From positions 1 to 24,330 of the forward strand of contig CAJQKX010000846.1 of the NCBI GenBank assembly GCA_905479025.1: DNA of 24,330 bases, read 5' to 3'. Position numbers and translations under genes: made by a program. The DNA is from an uncultured Paraglaciecola sp. Lineage in GTDB: Bacteria > Pseudomonadota > Gammaproteobacteria > Enterobacterales > Alteromonadaceae. Below are positions 1 to 10,475 of this stretch, one piece after another (positions within the stretch are counted from its first letter, which is position 1; each line of letters opens with the position of its first letter). The notes under the pieces were generated by a model. That model ran no database searches. It was not told the origin of the DNA and saw only the letters and a list, made by a program, of their open reading frames with translations.

Positions 1-689
1 GAAATAAAAAACAAAACAAACCACAGAACTTATTAGACTTAGCTTTTTTTGAACAAGGCTTATTTAACCAAATACTATTTCCTGCCCTGCAAAACAATTC
101 CTCGCCTATATCGGGGAGACGTCGCAGTTTTAATGAATTTAAAGCACTGGGCATAGAAGTATCGGACATCCACTCAATAAACTGTCAGGCAGGTCTTAAA
201 AGAGTCAATGAGTTTGCACCTGACCTTATTGTTTCAATTCGCTTTGGTCTGATACTACAATCTGCGGTAATTGCTATCCCCAAATTTGGCGTAATCAATT
301 TGCACTCTGGTGAACTCCCCACATACCGGGGAGTAATGGCAACGTTCAGAGCCATGCAACAAGGGGATACTGAATGTGGCACAACTGTTCATTATATTAA
401 TGACAGTGGCATAGACAGCGGTGAAATTATCAGTATTAGTAAGCAAACGCTGGATTATCAGCGTTCTTATCTTCACAACACTTTATCGCTCTACGAGACG
501 GGTATTAACGATGTAGTGAATGCCATCAACGATATTGAAACCACAGGGAAATGTTCAAGTTACTCTGTCAATTCAAAGGGAAACTACTTTTCATTTCCCT
601 GTGAACTAGAACTTGAAGAATTCAATCAAAGAGGACTCAAGCTTTACGAATATCAAGATGTGATTGATATCGCCAAAGGCTATTATTGA
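1..689 (+). CDS. Formyltransferase-fold protein, 5'-truncated by the window edge
   Basis: The frame is open from base 3 to the TGA at 687-689, so the gene starts outside the window; the internal TTG at 300 is not its start. The visible 228 residues contain the formyltransferase core: a strand reading PDLIVSIRFG, then INLHSGELPTYRG, then IDSGEI. In Fmt/PurN-type enzymes, which use 10-formyl-tetrahydrofolate, the catalytic residues are Asn, His and Asp. The counterparts here are Asn at 297-299, His at 303-305 and Asp at 414-416. The C-terminal part is short and lacks the Fmt tRNA-binding OB domain, so this is probably not methionyl-tRNA formyltransferase. A sugar-nucleotide or amino-sugar formyltransferase is more likely, but the substrate cannot be read from what is visible. 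The next gene is convergent. Confidence 0.8.
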   Translation, partial: NKKQNKPQNLLDLAFFEQGLFNQILFPALQNNSSPISGRRRSFNEFKALGIEVSDIHSINCQAGLKRVNEFAPDLIVSIRFGLILQSAVIAIPKFGVINLHSGELPTYRGVMATFRAMQQGDTECGTTVHYINDSGIDSGEIISISKQTLDYQRSYLHNTLSLYETGINDVVNAINDIETTGKCSSYSVNSKGNYFSFPCELELEEFNQRGLKLYEYQDVIDIAKGYY

Positions 690-807
690 AAGCATCTTTT
701 ACGTTTGTTACATAAGAATATTAAAAGTGAAAGCACGCTTTGCGGGATGGCGCTGCCCACAAGGGCGTCAATAAGAAGCTGTCAACAAAACACAGCCCAA
801 TTAAATG

Positions 808-1134
808 CTACTTATCAACATACCTAATTGCCGTACCACTAATACTCACCATCAACATACTGCCACCCTTGCCTACTACTTCATAGTCAATATCAACACC
901 AATAACCGCATTAGCACCGATAGAGCGGGCTTCCTGCTCTAGTTCCTGAAAGCCAATTTTTCTTGCTTTAGTGAGTTCATCTTCGTAAGCACCTGAGCGG
1001 CCACCCACAATGTCGCGGATTGAAGCAAAAATATCTTTAAAGATATTAGCTCCCATCACCGCTTCACCTACAACAATACCTAAATACTGTTCAATTTTTT
1101 TGCCTTCTAGCTGATGAGTGGTGGTTACTATCAT
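808..1134 (-). CDS. ybjQ: YbjQ/UPF0145 family protein
   Basis: This 108-residue protein matches the whole length of the YbjQ (UPF0145) family, with the characteristic [12 protein letters not shown] segment near residues 22-34, an [17 protein letters not shown] segment in the C-terminal half, and a final TGTA-like strand (SGTAIRYV). The family forms small soluble ring-like oligomers and is sometimes called a putative heavy-metal-binding domain, but its role is not established. The ATG overlaps the stop codon of the upstream HIT gene by four bases (ATGA), so the two are probably translationally coupled. It is the last gene of the astE-HIT-ybjQ run. Confidence 0.88.
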   Translation of the reverse strand: MIVTTTHQLEGKKIEQYLGIVVGEAVMGANIFKDIFASIRDIVGGRSGAYEDELTKARKIGFQELEQEARSIGANAVIGVDIDYEVVGKGGSMLMVSISGTAIRYVDK

Positions 1135-1553
1135 GTGCCTCTCCTTGCTTCAATCTCAGTTTTAATTAGTTCAATTCGTTGCATCAGTTGTTCACCTGAA
1201 TAAACCTTAGACGGCACCTGTCCCCATATAGGTTTAGGCCAGCTCACATCATTTTGGTAACGCGCAATATGATGTAAGTGTAACTGAGGTACCATATTAC
1301 CCAGGGCTGCAATATTCAACTTATCAGGTGTAAACAAATATTTAAGTACTCGACTGACCAGCGCAGACTCTTGCCATAACATTTGCTGCTGAGCAGCATT
1401 CAGGTCAATTATGTCACTTATGTTTGCTATTCGTGGCACTAAGATTAGCCAAGGATAGTTGGCATCATTAATAAGGCGTACCGAACATAAAACTAACTCA
1501 GTGACTAATACACTGTCCTTCTCTAATTGTGGATGTAATATAAAATTAGCCAT
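1131..1553 (-). CDS. HIT-domain protein (histidine triad nucleotide-binding type)
   Basis: The 140-residue protein has the HIT fold signature: an early YPWLILVPR strand (residues 33-41) and the active-site segment [12 protein letters not shown] (88-99), followed by a WPKPIWG motif near the C-terminus. The triad is written Gln90-x-His92-x-His94 rather than His-x-His-x-His. This Gln variant is typical, from family knowledge, of a proteobacterial HIT subgroup annotated as diadenosine tetraphosphate hydrolase-like, so I do not read it as a defect. The natural substrate is unknown. It lies 8 bp after astE and overlaps ybjQ by 4 bp, which indicates a single transcript. Confidence 0.88.
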   Translation of the reverse strand: MANFILHPQLEKDSVLVTELVLCSVRLINDANYPWLILVPRIANISDIIDLNAAQQQMLWQESALVSRVLKYLFTPDKLNIAALGNMVPQLHLHHIARYQNDVSWPKPIWGQVPSKVYSGEQLMQRIELIKTEIEARRGT

Positions 1554-1561
1554 ACAAAACC

Positions 1562-2629
1562 TTAAATATTAGTAGATATAACGGTTAACAACGCCCGTTG
1601 ACCAATTTCAACCTCAGCGTTAGGAAATACAATGGCTTCACCTTCAAATTGGGTACGATATTCGCATTCCGTTTCATGGGCTAATAAGTGGTCTTTGGGA
1701 AAAGCACTAAAATTAGGAGCGTCTGGTGGAAAATTGAGGGTGAAATCATCTTGTTGCTTGTTGATCACTTGATTCACTTGGTAGATCAAGAAATCTGTGT
1801 CGGTGAAGTGCTTAAGAGCCAGGTCAACACCACAAATCAACTTGGTCAACGTAGTCACTACATCACAAAAAGCATTCATATTGTTTTGCCCAAATGGCAT
1901 CACTTTTCCCAATTCAACAGTGAACGCATTGGCGTTAAATTCATTGACTGAATAATAACTGAAAGTCGTCGTCGGACTGCCGGATAGTAAAATAGTGTTC
2001 ACTCCACAGGCTAACAAAATTTGTAGCTGATATTTGTTCCAAGCTTTACCATTTTGAAAAGGATAGACAGCAAATTTGTCATTTTTAGATGCGCGTATAG
2101 CGGTATGTAAATCATAATGAAAACGACTCCTGCCCTGCACAGTATTTATTCCTAGATAGAAATTTTTGACTACATCTTCTAATTGTTTGGCTCGGCGTCT
2201 TTCATGATTCGTCTGTTGCCCCGCAGCCAAGTTTTGATGTTCGCCACTAAACAAACGATTCATATTTTCTTCAATAAAGCGTTGAGCAATATTCATAGCG
2301 GGTAAATTACCAAATAAAAATAACACCCGTTGTTTAATCACTGTTTTACCAAGCAAAATACTTTTGACTAAATCATCACAAATTTCTATGGGCGCTGTTT
2401 CGTTTCCGTGTATGCCACAAGAGAGTACGATATCTTTATCACTATCGGCAATAGTTTCAAAGCTAATAATCCCCTCTGCTAAGACATTAACTTGTGTGTG
2501 TGCATCGATGAAAAACTGGAAAGAAGTACTAAAAAGTGAAGGTTGGGTGCGTGATAAAGAGAGAAAATTGCCATGCTGCTTTAATGTTTCAATGGTGTTT
2601 TGAATTGATGTATCGATTTGTGTTTCCAT
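1562..2629 (-). CDS. astE: Succinylglutamate desuccinylase (AstE)
   Basis: AstE hydrolyses N-succinyl-glutamate to succinate and glutamate, the last step of the arginine succinyltransferase (AST) catabolic pathway in the cytoplasm. The 355 residues show the zinc-carboxypeptidase-like fold: GIHGNETAP supplies ligands His74 and Glu77, HYDLHTAIR the third ligand His175, and AFTVELGKV the catalytic Glu239. These correspond to the E. coli residues His53, Glu56, His147 and Glu210. It is somewhat longer than the usual 320-345 residues because of extra N-terminal sequence. No other ast gene is in the window. An aspartoacylase-type relative is the main alternative, but the spacing of the motifs fits AstE. 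Confidence 0.9.
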   Translation of the reverse strand: METQIDTSIQNTIETLKQHGNFLSLSRTQPSLFSTSFQFFIDAHTQVNVLAEGIISFETIADSDKDIVLSCGIHGNETAPIEICDDLVKSILLGKTVIKQRVLFLFGNLPAMNIAQRFIEENMNRLFSGEHQNLAAGQQTNHERRRAKQLEDVVKNFYLGINTVQGRSRFHYDLHTAIRASKNDKFAVYPFQNGKAWNKYQLQILLACGVNTILLSGSPTTTFSYYSVNEFNANAFTVELGKVMPFGQNNMNAFCDVVTTLTKLICGVDLALKHFTDTDFLIYQVNQVINKQQDDFTLNFPPDAPNFSAFPKDHLLAHETECEYRTQFEGEAIVFPNAEVEIGQRALLTVISTNI

Positions 2630-2735
2630 AGTGAGTTGGTATCACTCGCAAATATGATTTCTAAAGTATTAATATTACGCTAATCTGAATATTAACTCTT
2701 CTTTTATAACTGAGAATAAATCTGAGAAGAGTAAA

Positions 2736-2841
2736 TTAAGCAGTCTGATAATCACGTACAATCGACGTGCTATCCGCTAAATCTTTATTGGCCAGCTCAA
2801 ACAAGGATTTGCCAGTTAAGCTATTTGTCCTGACTTTATAA
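2736..2841 (-). pseudogene. Short coding-like stretch of about 35 codons without a start, unidentified
   Basis: On the minus strand a frame ending at TAA 2736-2738 reads like normal protein sequence (…GKSLFELANKDLAD…STSIVRDYQTA) but has no start codon and runs back into the palindrome. It could be the 3' end of a lost gene between glgP and astE, or chance. I cannot assign a family. Confidence 0.2.
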
Positions 2842-2877
2842 CAACAAAAATTCAAACACTTGTTTGAATTTTTGTTG
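2842..2877 (-). terminator. Perfect 17-bp palindrome downstream of glgP, probable terminator
   Basis: Two 17-base arms (2842-2858 and 2861-2877) are exact reverse complements separated by only two bases (CT). It lies 48 bp past the glgP stop and about 210 bp before astE, in the direction of transcription. The arms are AT-rich and the distal arm carries a run of five T followed by GTTGTTAT, so as RNA it makes a long hairpin with a U-rich side. It most simply ends the seqA-pgm-glgP transcript. Being palindromic it could also be a protein-binding site. Confidence 0.55.
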
Positions 2878-2924
2878 AGCTAGGCTAACTATTATCTAAT
2901 CTTATTTAGGTCTAAGAATAAAGT

Positions 2925-5396
2925 TTACTCCACTATACAGGGCTCTAGTTTCCAAATTTTATCTACATAATCCTTAATGGATCGATCTGAGGTGAATTTA
3001 CCCATACGTGCGGTATTGAGTATTGCCATTTTTGCCCAACCAGATTTATCTCTATAAGCTTTATCAGCTTTTTGCTGTGCATTTGAATAGGACTCAAAAT
3101 CGGCCAGAACTTTGTAAGGGTCTCCCCCCTCTAAAAGACTATGTTTGAGGGATGCTAATGCACCAGGTTTACCTGGTGTGAAATAATCAGTTTCAAGCCA
3201 ATCTAAAACTACTTTGATTTCTTTATTGTTGTAATAAAAGTCAAATGGGTTGTAGCCTACTTTGTCAAGTGCATGCACTTCATCTACGTTCAAACCAAAA
3301 ATGAAGATATTTTCATCACCGACCTCTTCCGCGATTTCAATATTTGCACCGTCTAAGGTGCCTACTGTTAATGCACCGTTTAATGACAACTTCATATTTC
3401 CAGTACCTGAAGCTTCTAAGCCCGCAGTAGAAATTTGTTCTGAGATATCAGCAGCGGGGATTATTTTCTCAGCCAAACTGACCCGATAATTAGGTAAAAA
3501 CACCACTTTAATTTTGCCGTTTACGCGTTTGTCATTATTCACTTTCTCAGCCACTTGGTTGATTGCATAAATAATGTCCTTAGCTAACTCATAACCTGGG
3601 GCGGCTTTAGCGCCGAATAAGAAAACTCTGGATTGCATGTCGTAAGAAGGGTCTTCTAACAATCGACGATAAAGAGCCATAATATGTAAAAGGTTGAGAT
3701 GTTGGCGTTTATACTCATGTAAGCGTTTAATTTGCACATCAAAAATAGCCTTAGGATTAATTTCTACACCTGTTAGAGCTAATACCTCTTTTGCCAAGGC
3801 GACTTTATTTTCGTGCTTTATTTTCATAAATTGTTTTTGAAACTTAGCATTGTCGGCAAACTGACTCAGTTGCTCTAGCTTTTCTAGGTGCAACGGCCAA
3901 TCATTACCAATCTTTTCATCTATCAAGGCAGATAACTTAGGGTTACAAGCCTTCAACCAGCGGCGCGGGGTAATACCGTTGGTGACATTTGTTAACTTAT
4001 TTGGCCACATTTCGTGAAATTCCGGAAACAGATTTTTCTTCACTAAAGACGAATGAATTTCAGCCACACCGTTAACGGCAAAAGACCCAATGACCGACAA
4101 GTTACCCATGCGTATCATCTTTTCATTGCCTTCTTCTATGATGGACAACTTTTGCTTGATGGCATTGTTACCTGGCCACACTTTTTCCACTTCACTCATA
4201 AAGCGGTGATTAATTTCGTAAATGATCTCTAAATGCCTTGGTAGAATCTTCTCGAACATACGAGCAGGCCATTTTTCTAATGCTTCGGGTAATAATGTAT
4301 GGTTAGTGTAGGCAAACGTTTTGCTACAAATTTTCCATGCGCTATCCCAATCGAGCTCAGCCCTGTCTAATAAAATCCGCATCAATTCAGGTATGGCGAT
4401 AGCTGGGTGGGTGTCGTTCAATTGGATCACCACTTGACTGGAAAAACGGCTCCAATCATCTCCATGTGCTCTCTTGTAACGGCGAATAATATCTTTTAGC
4501 GAACAGGCACTAAAGAAATACTGTTGAATTAAACGTAGCTCTTTACCCGCTTCGGTTTCATCGTTGGGATACAAAACTTTAGAAATCGTCTCAGCTTGTA
4601 CGTTTTCTCTCTGTGCATCAACATATCCACCAGCATTAAACACATCCCAATTGAAGTAACCAGACGCTTGGCTTTGCCATAAACGCAAAACATTCACGGT
4701 TTTGCCACCATAACCCACCACCGGAATATCCCAAGGTAACCCTTTAACAATTAGTCCAGGGTGCCATTCTTTTTTAATCTCGCCACTCTCAGCATATTTA
4801 GTTTCAACATAACCATAAAGTGGAATTTCTTGAATTGACTCAGGGCGGCATATTTCCCATGGGTTCCCGTAATCACGCCAGCTGTCTGGGCGCTCAATTT
4901 GTTCACCATTTTTGATTTCTTGACGAAATAAACCATGTTCATAGTGTAAACCATAACCCACAGCTGGCATATCAAGTGTTGCAAGCGAATCGATAAAGCA
5001 TGCGGCTAATCGGCCCAAACCTCCATTACCCAAAGCCATATCCTGCTCTTCTTCCATAATATCGGTGAGGTTGACACCGAGTTCTTTTAAGGCTTGATCA
5101 GTCTGTTCATATAAGCCTAAATTATGCAGGTTGTTAGACATTAAACGGCCCATTAAAAACTCAGCAGAAAAATAATGTACGGCACGAGTATCGTTTAAAT
5201 AATGAGATTTTTGAGTTTTACGCAGTTGCTCTAACACATTTTCTTGCACTGAAGCGCAGGTCGCTTTCCACCAAGCATGGTTGTCTGCTTTATTTTCATC
5301 AGTGCCTAATGAACAATGTAGATGTCTAACAATTGCATCTTTAATAGTTTTCTTTGGTAAAGAAGACGTTTTAGAAACTGACCTTTTTGCTGTCAT
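2925..5396 (-). CDS. glgP: Glycogen/starch/alpha-glucan phosphorylase
   Basis: GlgP releases glucose-1-phosphate from the non-reducing ends of alpha-1,4-glucan using phosphate and pyridoxal phosphate. The protein is 823 residues, full length for the family (E. coli GlgP is about 815). The PLP site [15 protein letters not shown] places the Schiff-base lysine at residue 669. Other family blocks are present: [33 protein letters not shown], and [10 protein letters not shown] start it at ATG 5394-5396, because GAGGTG stands just upstream as a ribosome binding site; an in-frame TTG four codons earlier (5408) is part of that site. It follows pgm by 26 bp, so the glucose-1-phosphate it makes can be converted to glucose-6-phosphate by its operon partner. 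No glgA, glgB or glgC is nearby. Confidence 0.95.
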   Translation of the reverse strand: MTAKRSVSKTSSLPKKTIKDAIVRHLHCSLGTDENKADNHAWWKATCASVQENVLEQLRKTQKSHYLNDTRAVHYFSAEFLMGRLMSNNLHNLGLYEQTDQALKELGVNLTDIMEEEQDMALGNGGLGRLAACFIDSLATLDMPAVGYGLHYEHGLFRQEIKNGEQIERPDSWRDYGNPWEICRPESIQEIPLYGYVETKYAESGEIKKEWHPGLIVKGLPWDIPVVGYGGKTVNVLRLWQSQASGYFNWDVFNAGGYVDAQRENVQAETISKVLYPNDETEAGKELRLIQQYFFSACSLKDIIRRYKRAHGDDWSRFSSQVVIQLNDTHPAIAIPELMRILLDRAELDWDSAWKICSKTFAYTNHTLLPEALEKWPARMFEKILPRHLEIIYEINHRFMSEVEKVWPGNNAIKQKLSIIEEGNEKMIRMGNLSVIGSFAVNGVAEIHSSLVKKNLFPEFHEMWPNKLTNVTNGITPRRWLKACNPKLSALIDEKIGNDWPLHLEKLEQLSQFADNAKFQKQFMKIKHENKVALAKEVLALTGVEINPKAIFDVQIKRLHEYKRQHLNLLHIMALYRRLLEDPSYDMQSRVFLFGAKAAPGYELAKDIIYAINQVAEKVNNDKRVNGKIKVVFLPNYRVSLAEKIIPAADISEQISTAGLEASGTGNMKLSLNGALTVGTLDGANIEIAEEVGDENIFIFGLNVDEVHALDKVGYNPFDFYYNNKEIKVVLDWLETDYFTPGKPGALASLKHSLLEGGDPYKVLADFESYSNAQQKADKAYRDKSGWAKMAILNTARMGKFTSDRSIKDYVDKIWKLEPCIVE

Positions 5397-5422
5397 ATTA
5401 CACCTCAAATTAGCTTTATTAT

Positions 5423-7075
5423 TTAAACACTTGCCGTTTTAAATACTTGTTCGACCAGAATTTTGGCCTCTTTAACTAATAAATTGAGATGTTCAGTACC
5501 ATTGAAACTTTCTGCGTATATTTTATAGATATCTTCAGTGCCAGATGGCCGTGCTGCAAACCAACCATTTTTGGTGCTGACTTTCACTCCACCAATGGCC
5601 GCGTTGTTACCCGGAGCATGTGTTTGAATATTAGTGATAATTTCTCCTGCCAACTTGGTAGATTGAATGACACTTTTATCCATTTTACTTAACACTTGCT
5701 TCTGTGCATGATTTGCCGCTACATCAATACGAGTATAAATAGGTGATGAAAACTGTTCGGTAAGATTTTGATAATGCTCACTAGGATCTTTGCCTGTTAC
5801 AGCAATAATTTCAGCGGCCAACAAACACATGATGATCCCATCTTTATCAGTTGCCCATGGTTTGCCATTTCGACGCAAAAATATACCACCTGCACTTTCT
5901 TCACCGGCAAAACCGATTTCACTATTTAATAAATCTTGTACAAACCATTTAAACCCTACTGGCATTTCAGATAATTCACGGCCGAGGTCTTCCACCACAC
6001 GGTCAATCATACTACTGGACACTAAAGTTTTACCGACCTTGATATTTTGTGGCCAATCTGTTCTATGTTGATATAAGTATTGGATTGCCACAGCTAAATA
6101 ATGATTAGGATTCATTAAACCACCATTAGGGGTAACAATGCCGTGACGGTCAAAATCAGGATCATTGCCAAAGGCCACATCAAATTTATCTTTTAAATCG
6201 ATCAAGCCAGCCATAGCATATGGCGACGAGCAATCCATACGGATTTTTCCGTCTTTATCTCTGCGCATAAAACCAAATTGCTGGTCAACATTACGGTTGA
6301 CCACTTCGATATTTAATCCATAACGCTCTGCAATTTTGTCCCAGTAAGGTAAACCAGCACCACCTAGTGGATCAGTACCTAAGACTAACCCTGCTTTAGC
6401 AATAGCTTGCATATCAATTACTTGGTCAAGCTGCGCAATGTAATTTTCAGAAAAATCAATTTCTGTTACATAAGCAGAGTCATAGGCGGCAGACAAACTC
6501 ATTCGTTGCACATCAGCCATATCATTACTGATGATATCATTTGCACGCTGCTGGATAAGGTTAGTCACGTCGCTATCAGCGGGTCCACCGTGAGGAGGGT
6601 TATACTTAAAACCGCCATCTTCTGGAGGGTTATGTGATGGAGTGATCACTACACCATCAGCTTGTTTTTTTGAAGAGTCGACATTATGCTGCAAAATAGC
6701 ATGGGAAATGACAGGTGTAGGGGTGTAACCACGATTTTCTTGGACTACAAGAGAAACCCCGTTTGCTGCTAGTACTTCGACAGCGGTTGAAAATGCCGCT
6801 TCAGATAAAGCATGGGTGTCCATGCCCATATACAGAGGCCCCGTAATATTTTGATCCTGTCTAAATTCAGCTAGCGCCTGACAAATAGCAGCGATATGCA
6901 TTTCGTTAAAGGTATTTAAAAGTGAACTACCACGATGTCCTGACGTGCCAAAAGAGACAGCTTGAGTGCTATCACCTTTTGTGGGCTGATGGGTATAATA
7001 GGCGCTAATCAACTTAGCAACGTTGACCAACTGTTCCTTTCTAGCGGGTTTTCCTGCTTCCGGATGAAGAGCCAT
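5423..7075 (-). CDS. pgm: Phosphoglucomutase (alpha-D-glucose phosphate-specific)
   Basis: Pgm interconverts glucose-1-phosphate and glucose-6-phosphate. The 550-residue protein matches E. coli Pgm (546) throughout. The phosphoserine loop is TPSHNP (145-150, Ser147 the phosphorylated residue), the magnesium loop DPDFDR (305-310), the sugar-binding loop GEESAGG (391-397) and the C-terminal phosphate-binding loop [10 protein letters not shown]. The N-terminal SFGTSGHRG (41-49) is also intact. The ATG has AAGGA six bases upstream. It lies 18 bp after seqA, the same seqA-pgm pair as in E. coli, and continues into glgP. Confidence 0.97.
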   Translation of the reverse strand: MALHPEAGKPARKEQLVNVAKLISAYYTHQPTKGDSTQAVSFGTSGHRGSSLLNTFNEMHIAAICQALAEFRQDQNITGPLYMGMDTHALSEAAFSTAVEVLAANGVSLVVQENRGYTPTPVISHAILQHNVDSSKKQADGVVITPSHNPPEDGGFKYNPPHGGPADSDVTNLIQQRANDIISNDMADVQRMSLSAAYDSAYVTEIDFSENYIAQLDQVIDMQAIAKAGLVLGTDPLGGAGLPYWDKIAERYGLNIEVVNRNVDQQFGFMRRDKDGKIRMDCSSPYAMAGLIDLKDKFDVAFGNDPDFDRHGIVTPNGGLMNPNHYLAVAIQYLYQHRTDWPQNIKVGKTLVSSSMIDRVVEDLGRELSEMPVGFKWFVQDLLNSEIGFAGEESAGGIFLRRNGKPWATDKDGIIMCLLAAEIIAVTGKDPSEHYQNLTEQFSSPIYTRIDVAANHAQKQVLSKMDKSVIQSTKLAGEIITNIQTHAPGNNAAIGGVKVSTKNGWFAARPSGTEDIYKIYAESFNGTEHLNLLVKEAKILVEQVFKTASV

Positions 7076-7093
7076 AATGATCCTTATTTTTTA

Positions 7094-7660
7094 TTAAACG
7101 TGTTCAGGGGAAAATGTTGCAATCAGTTGTTCTATTTCGGATAGGTTAAAGCCTACCTGCTCAGCCACTTCTTTGAGCATATTGATTTTCTTTACAGTAT
7201 TATTATTGGTTATCACCCAATATTCTGAACCAGGTACATTTTTAGGGTTAGTACTACTGCCAGTCGCTAACAGTGTGTCCTTATCAGTGGCAAAATACGT
7301 TCTATTACGTCCGCTCATTCCCAACACTTTAGTGAATTGTTGGGCATGATATTTGTGGATAATCGATAATACCAATAGCCATCTTTCCACCATCTTAGGA
7401 ATAGCTTGCAAATGTTGCCCTTCAAGCTCGCTAAACACAGCCGATGCCTGACAAACTTGATTGGCACTTTGCACTTTAACGTCCTCATTATTAACAACGC
7501 TAATAGGCTTGGAACTAATAGCACGGCTTCCTGGCATTGTATTAAGAAGCGATTCAGGCATGACTAATCGACGTAAAATATCTGATGCACTTTCACCAAT
7601 ATCTTGTGTCTGTGAAGCAATAAAGTGGTAAAGATCTTCTTCTATTTGTATATTTTTCAT
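7094..7660 (-). CDS. seqA: Negative modulator of replication initiation SeqA
   Basis: SeqA binds hemimethylated GATC sites, sequesters newly replicated oriC and organises DNA behind forks. I start it at ATG 7658-7660, giving 188 residues (E. coli 181) that begin MKNIQIEEDLYHFIAS like the E. coli protein; an in-frame extension of 18 codons upstream is not supported by the family. The N-terminal oligomerisation block is ESASDILRRL (23-32). The DNA-binding domain begins at GRNRTYFA (117-124) and continues with VPGSEYWVITNNNT (142-155), which carries the conserved base-contacting Asn region. A variable linker (about 40-75) separates the two. No strong ribosome binding site is visible. Its presence implies a Dam methylase elsewhere in this genome. 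Confidence 0.95.
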   Translation of the reverse strand: MKNIQIEEDLYHFIASQTQDIGESASDILRRLVMPESLLNTMPGSRAISSKPISVVNNEDVKVQSANQVCQASAVFSELEGQHLQAIPKMVERWLLVLSIIHKYHAQQFTKVLGMSGRNRTYFATDKDTLLATGSSTNPKNVPGSEYWVITNNNTVKKINMLKEVAEQVGFNLSEIEQLIATFSPEHV

Positions 7661-7691
7661 GAGATTTTTTTTAAACGGGCACATTTCTAAT

Positions 7692-7697
7692 ATTATA
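7692..7697 (-). promoter_or_regulatory. Possible -10 box for seqA-pgm-glgP
   Basis: On the minus strand a perfect TATAAT lies about 32 bp upstream of the seqA start. No good -35 hexamer is visible at 16-18 bp, so this is a weak prediction resting on the -10 and its position. Confidence 0.3.
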
Positions 7698-7714
7698 CGT
7701 ATTGACGCAATCAA

Positions 7715-8815
7715 TTCATCGATTAATTACATTTCATGCACAAGTATTAGCTAAACCACCAAAAACTTGCCTAATTTGCGCTAAAATATTGATCCGCACA
7801 ATTTATTGAATATTCTGGGTACCTTTACCTCTTCAACAAAACAAATTAGCTATGACTATAAAGCACTCCTGTCGGTAGACCCTGTTGACAGCCTATGCAC
7901 TAAGATTAGGTGATATACCTCCCGCATAGTGAAAAGCTTTCAAGGCGCTGAGTGAGTAGAATAAATTGGAAAATCACCTTATTCGAGTATCTACCAATAC
8001 GATACTCATGCATGGGGAGAGACGTGAAGTGATGATTAAGGTTGGCAACGAATTGACCCAACAGACCTTGTATCCTCGGATAGAATAGAATTTGGTTTAC
8101 AGCATGCGATGCAAGAATAAAGTTATTTTTGGCTGGCTCTCCCTTTTCACTAGCCAGACTCACCAATATAGCTTGGCTCAATAATATGAGACTGCTTTTG
8201 GCAGACATATATTATAACTGGAGCCGATGAGTACTGGGATTTAACAGTGAAAAACAACGCGGTCTATTCAAATCTACTTTAGGCAAGTTAACCCCAGAAC
8301 GTTTGTCTATCTTAAGAGTAGGGATAATATTAATTATCGCTTTATACTGAGCTTATTTTTTCTTCCTCATAGGTTACAAAATCGTCTTGGCACAACACAA
8401 CGTTTGTATTGAAAAGCGTTGAATGCCTTTGCAAAAGTAGGAACCCAAAGAGCTAAATGGCAAGGAAGAGCTGCTTTACTCAACAAATTAGTGAACAATA
8501 CTCAAATAAAGTCAGTGATCCATCTTCTCAACTACCCCAACTCTATTTACGATTAACCTACCAGAACAAACAAAATAATAAAACATTACTACTGAGCGCC
8601 AAACAATGTCATCGTATTATGCGTCGTCCTTAAGCCCTGTTAAAAACTGAGTTGCTGTGAAGCAATGTTTAAAACCACAAAAAGAACCTTCACACCTTAG
8701 CGATACCGCTATTTTTGTGGCATAATCCGCGCCGAATTTTTGTTACCTTATACTTCACTAACTTAAGGTACGTGGTAGCAAGCAATAGTTAAATATTAAT
8801 ACTGGGGTACCGACT
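7715..8815. other. 1.1-kb region without an intact gene, possibly decayed coding DNA
   Basis: No frame here gives a recognisable complete protein. On the plus strand, stretches that look coding recur but are broken by stops and frame changes: 8245-8347 reads like SEKQRGLFKSTLGKLTPERL before a TGA; about 8420-8570 reads AKVGTQRAKWQGRAALLNKL in one frame; and 8513-8633 reads SSQLPQLYLRLTYQN…KQCHRIMRRP and stop in another. A 100-codon minus-strand frame at 7906-8208 overlaps the region but has no family features I recognise. I read this as one or more dead genes of unknown identity. A CATAAT at 8721-8726 could be the -10 of the ybiT promoter, without a clear -35. Confidence 0.35.
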
Positions 8816-10402
8816 TTGCTAACAACTGCAAATATTACAATCCAATTTGGCGAAAAGCCTTTATTTGAAAATGTCTCAGCAAAATTTGGCAATGGCAATA
8901 AATATGGCCTGATTGGCGCAAATGGTTGTGGTAAGTCAACCTTTATGAAAATCATTGGTGGTGACTTAGAGCCTTCTAGTGGCAATGTATCTGTCGACCC
9001 AGGCGAACGTGTTGGTAAACTTAAACAAGACCAGTTTGCCTACGAAGATTGCAGCGTGATTGATACTGTTGTTATGGGGCATGGTGAGCTTTGGAAAGTT
9101 AAAATTGAACGGGATGCTATTTATGCCAATCCTGATATGACTGAAGAAGACGGTATCAGAGTTGCCGATTTAGAGTCTGAATTTGCCGAGATGGATGGTT
9201 ACACCGCTGAATCTAGAGCTGGTGAGTTACTGATTGGTGTGGGTATTCCCATTGAACAACATTTTGGTCCTATGAGCGAAATTGCGCCGGGTTGGAAACT
9301 CAGGGTGTTACTTGCCCAAGTATTATTTTCTGACCCTGACATTATGTTACTGGATGAGCCTACCAACAACTTGGATATTAATACTATCCGCTGGTTGGAA
9401 ACAGTACTGAACGAACGTAATTGCACCATGATAATTATTTCTCATGACAGACATTTTTTAAATTCAGTTTGTAGCCATATGGCAGACATCGATTATGGCG
9501 AAATTCGTTTATTTCCAGGCAACTACGATGAATACATGACAGCAGCTACACAATCTCGTGACCAACTGTTGTCAGACAACGCCAAGAAAAAAGCGCAAAT
9601 TTCTGAGCTCAAGGCGTTTGTGAGCCGTTTCTCAGCAAACGCATCAAAATCAAAACAAGCCACGTCCCGTGCTCGCCAGATTGATAAAATTCAATTGGAT
9701 GAAGTGAAGCCCTCCAGTCGTCAAAGCCCATTTATTCGTTTTGAAGAAACTAAAAAGTTACATCGTTTGGCTGTGGAAGTAGAAGGTTTAGCCAAGACAT
9801 ACGATACAGAACTATATAAAAACTTGGATCTGATGATTGAGGTAGGCAAAAGAGTGGCTATTATTGGTCCAAACGGTGTGGGTAAAACAACCTTACTAAA
9901 ATGTTTAATGAGTGAAACTGACTTAACTGCCGGTAGCGTAAAATGGTCTGAAAATAGCAATATTGGTTATTATGCTCAGGATCATGCTGCTGATTTTAAA
10001 GAAGACAAAACACTGATGGATTGGATGTACCAATGGGCCCAAGAAGGTGACGACGAACAGATTATGCGCGGTACTTTAGGTAGATTGTTATTCTCGCAAA
10101 ATGACATCAATAAATCAGTCAAAGTCATTTCAGGTGGTGAACAAGGGCGAATGTTGTTTGGCAAGTTAATGCTGCAAAAACCCAATATATTAGTGATGGA
10201 TGAACCTACCAACCACTTAGATATGGAGTCCATCGAGTCTTTGAACTTAGCCTTAGAAAATTACAAAGGTACCTTGATTTTTGTCAGTCATGATAGAGAA
10301 TTTGTGTCTACTGTAGCTACGCGTATTATCGATATACAACCAAGTGGCATTATTGATTTCAAAGGTGACTACGAGAGTTACCTGGCAAGTCAAGGGGTAT
10401 AA
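8816..10402 (+). CDS. ybiT: ABC-F family ATPase YbiT
   Basis: The 528-residue protein aligns end to end with E. coli YbiT (530 residues). It has two ABC nucleotide-binding domains and no membrane segment, so it is a ribosome-associated ABC-F protein rather than a transporter; YbiT-type factors are thought to help stalled ribosomes. Domain 1 has Walker [10 protein letters not shown] (34-42) and Walker B/D-loop [13 protein letters not shown]. The charged interdomain linker (about 245-305, [12 protein letters not shown]) follows. Domain 2 has Walker [10 protein letters not shown] (from 351), signature ISGGEQGRM and [16 protein letters not shown]. The start is TTG at 8816-8818: it aligns exactly with the family N-terminus and no ATG is available nearby; GGGG about nine bases upstream is a modest ribosome binding site. 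Confidence 0.95.
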   Translation: MLTTANITIQFGEKPLFENVSAKFGNGNKYGLIGANGCGKSTFMKIIGGDLEPSSGNVSVDPGERVGKLKQDQFAYEDCSVIDTVVMGHGELWKVKIERDAIYANPDMTEEDGIRVADLESEFAEMDGYTAESRAGELLIGVGIPIEQHFGPMSEIAPGWKLRVLLAQVLFSDPDIMLLDEPTNNLDINTIRWLETVLNERNCTMIIISHDRHFLNSVCSHMADIDYGEIRLFPGNYDEYMTAATQSRDQLLSDNAKKKAQISELKAFVSRFSANASKSKQATSRARQIDKIQLDEVKPSSRQSPFIRFEETKKLHRLAVEVEGLAKTYDTELYKNLDLMIEVGKRVAIIGPNGVGKTTLLKCLMSETDLTAGSVKWSENSNIGYYAQDHAADFKEDKTLMDWMYQWAQEGDDEQIMRGTLGRLLFSQNDINKSVKVISGGEQGRMLFGKLMLQKPNILVMDEPTNHLDMESIESLNLALENYKGTLIFVSHDREFVSTVATRIIDIQPSGIIDFKGDYESYLASQGV

Positions 10403-10432
10403 AATAGCCACTGACTTAGAAATTTCAGAATA

Positions 10433-10460
10433 AAAAAAACCGGATTTCTCCGGTTTTTTT
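10433..10460. terminator. Strong bidirectional rho-independent terminator
   Basis: A 12-bp perfect stem, AAAAAAACCGGA (10433-10444) against TCCGGTTTTTTT (10449-10460), has a TTTC loop. The A-run and T-run make it work in both directions. It sits 30 bp after ybiT and 15 bp past the end of the convergent small gene, so it can serve both. Confidence 0.9.
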
Positions 10461-10475
10461 CTGAATGCCTACTTT

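Noticed and set aside
690..807. GCCC-ACAA-GGGC hairpin after the formyltransferase gene as a terminator
   Set aside because: Only four base pairs and no T-run follow.
1387..1407. Loss of the first His of the HIT triad as a dead enzyme
   Set aside because: Actual motif is QLHLHHI at residues 90-96 (about 1266-1286); Gln at that place is normal for this HIT subgroup.
5397..5408. TTG start of glgP four codons upstream
   Set aside because: Those bases contain the GAGGTG ribosome binding site for the ATG at 5394-5396.
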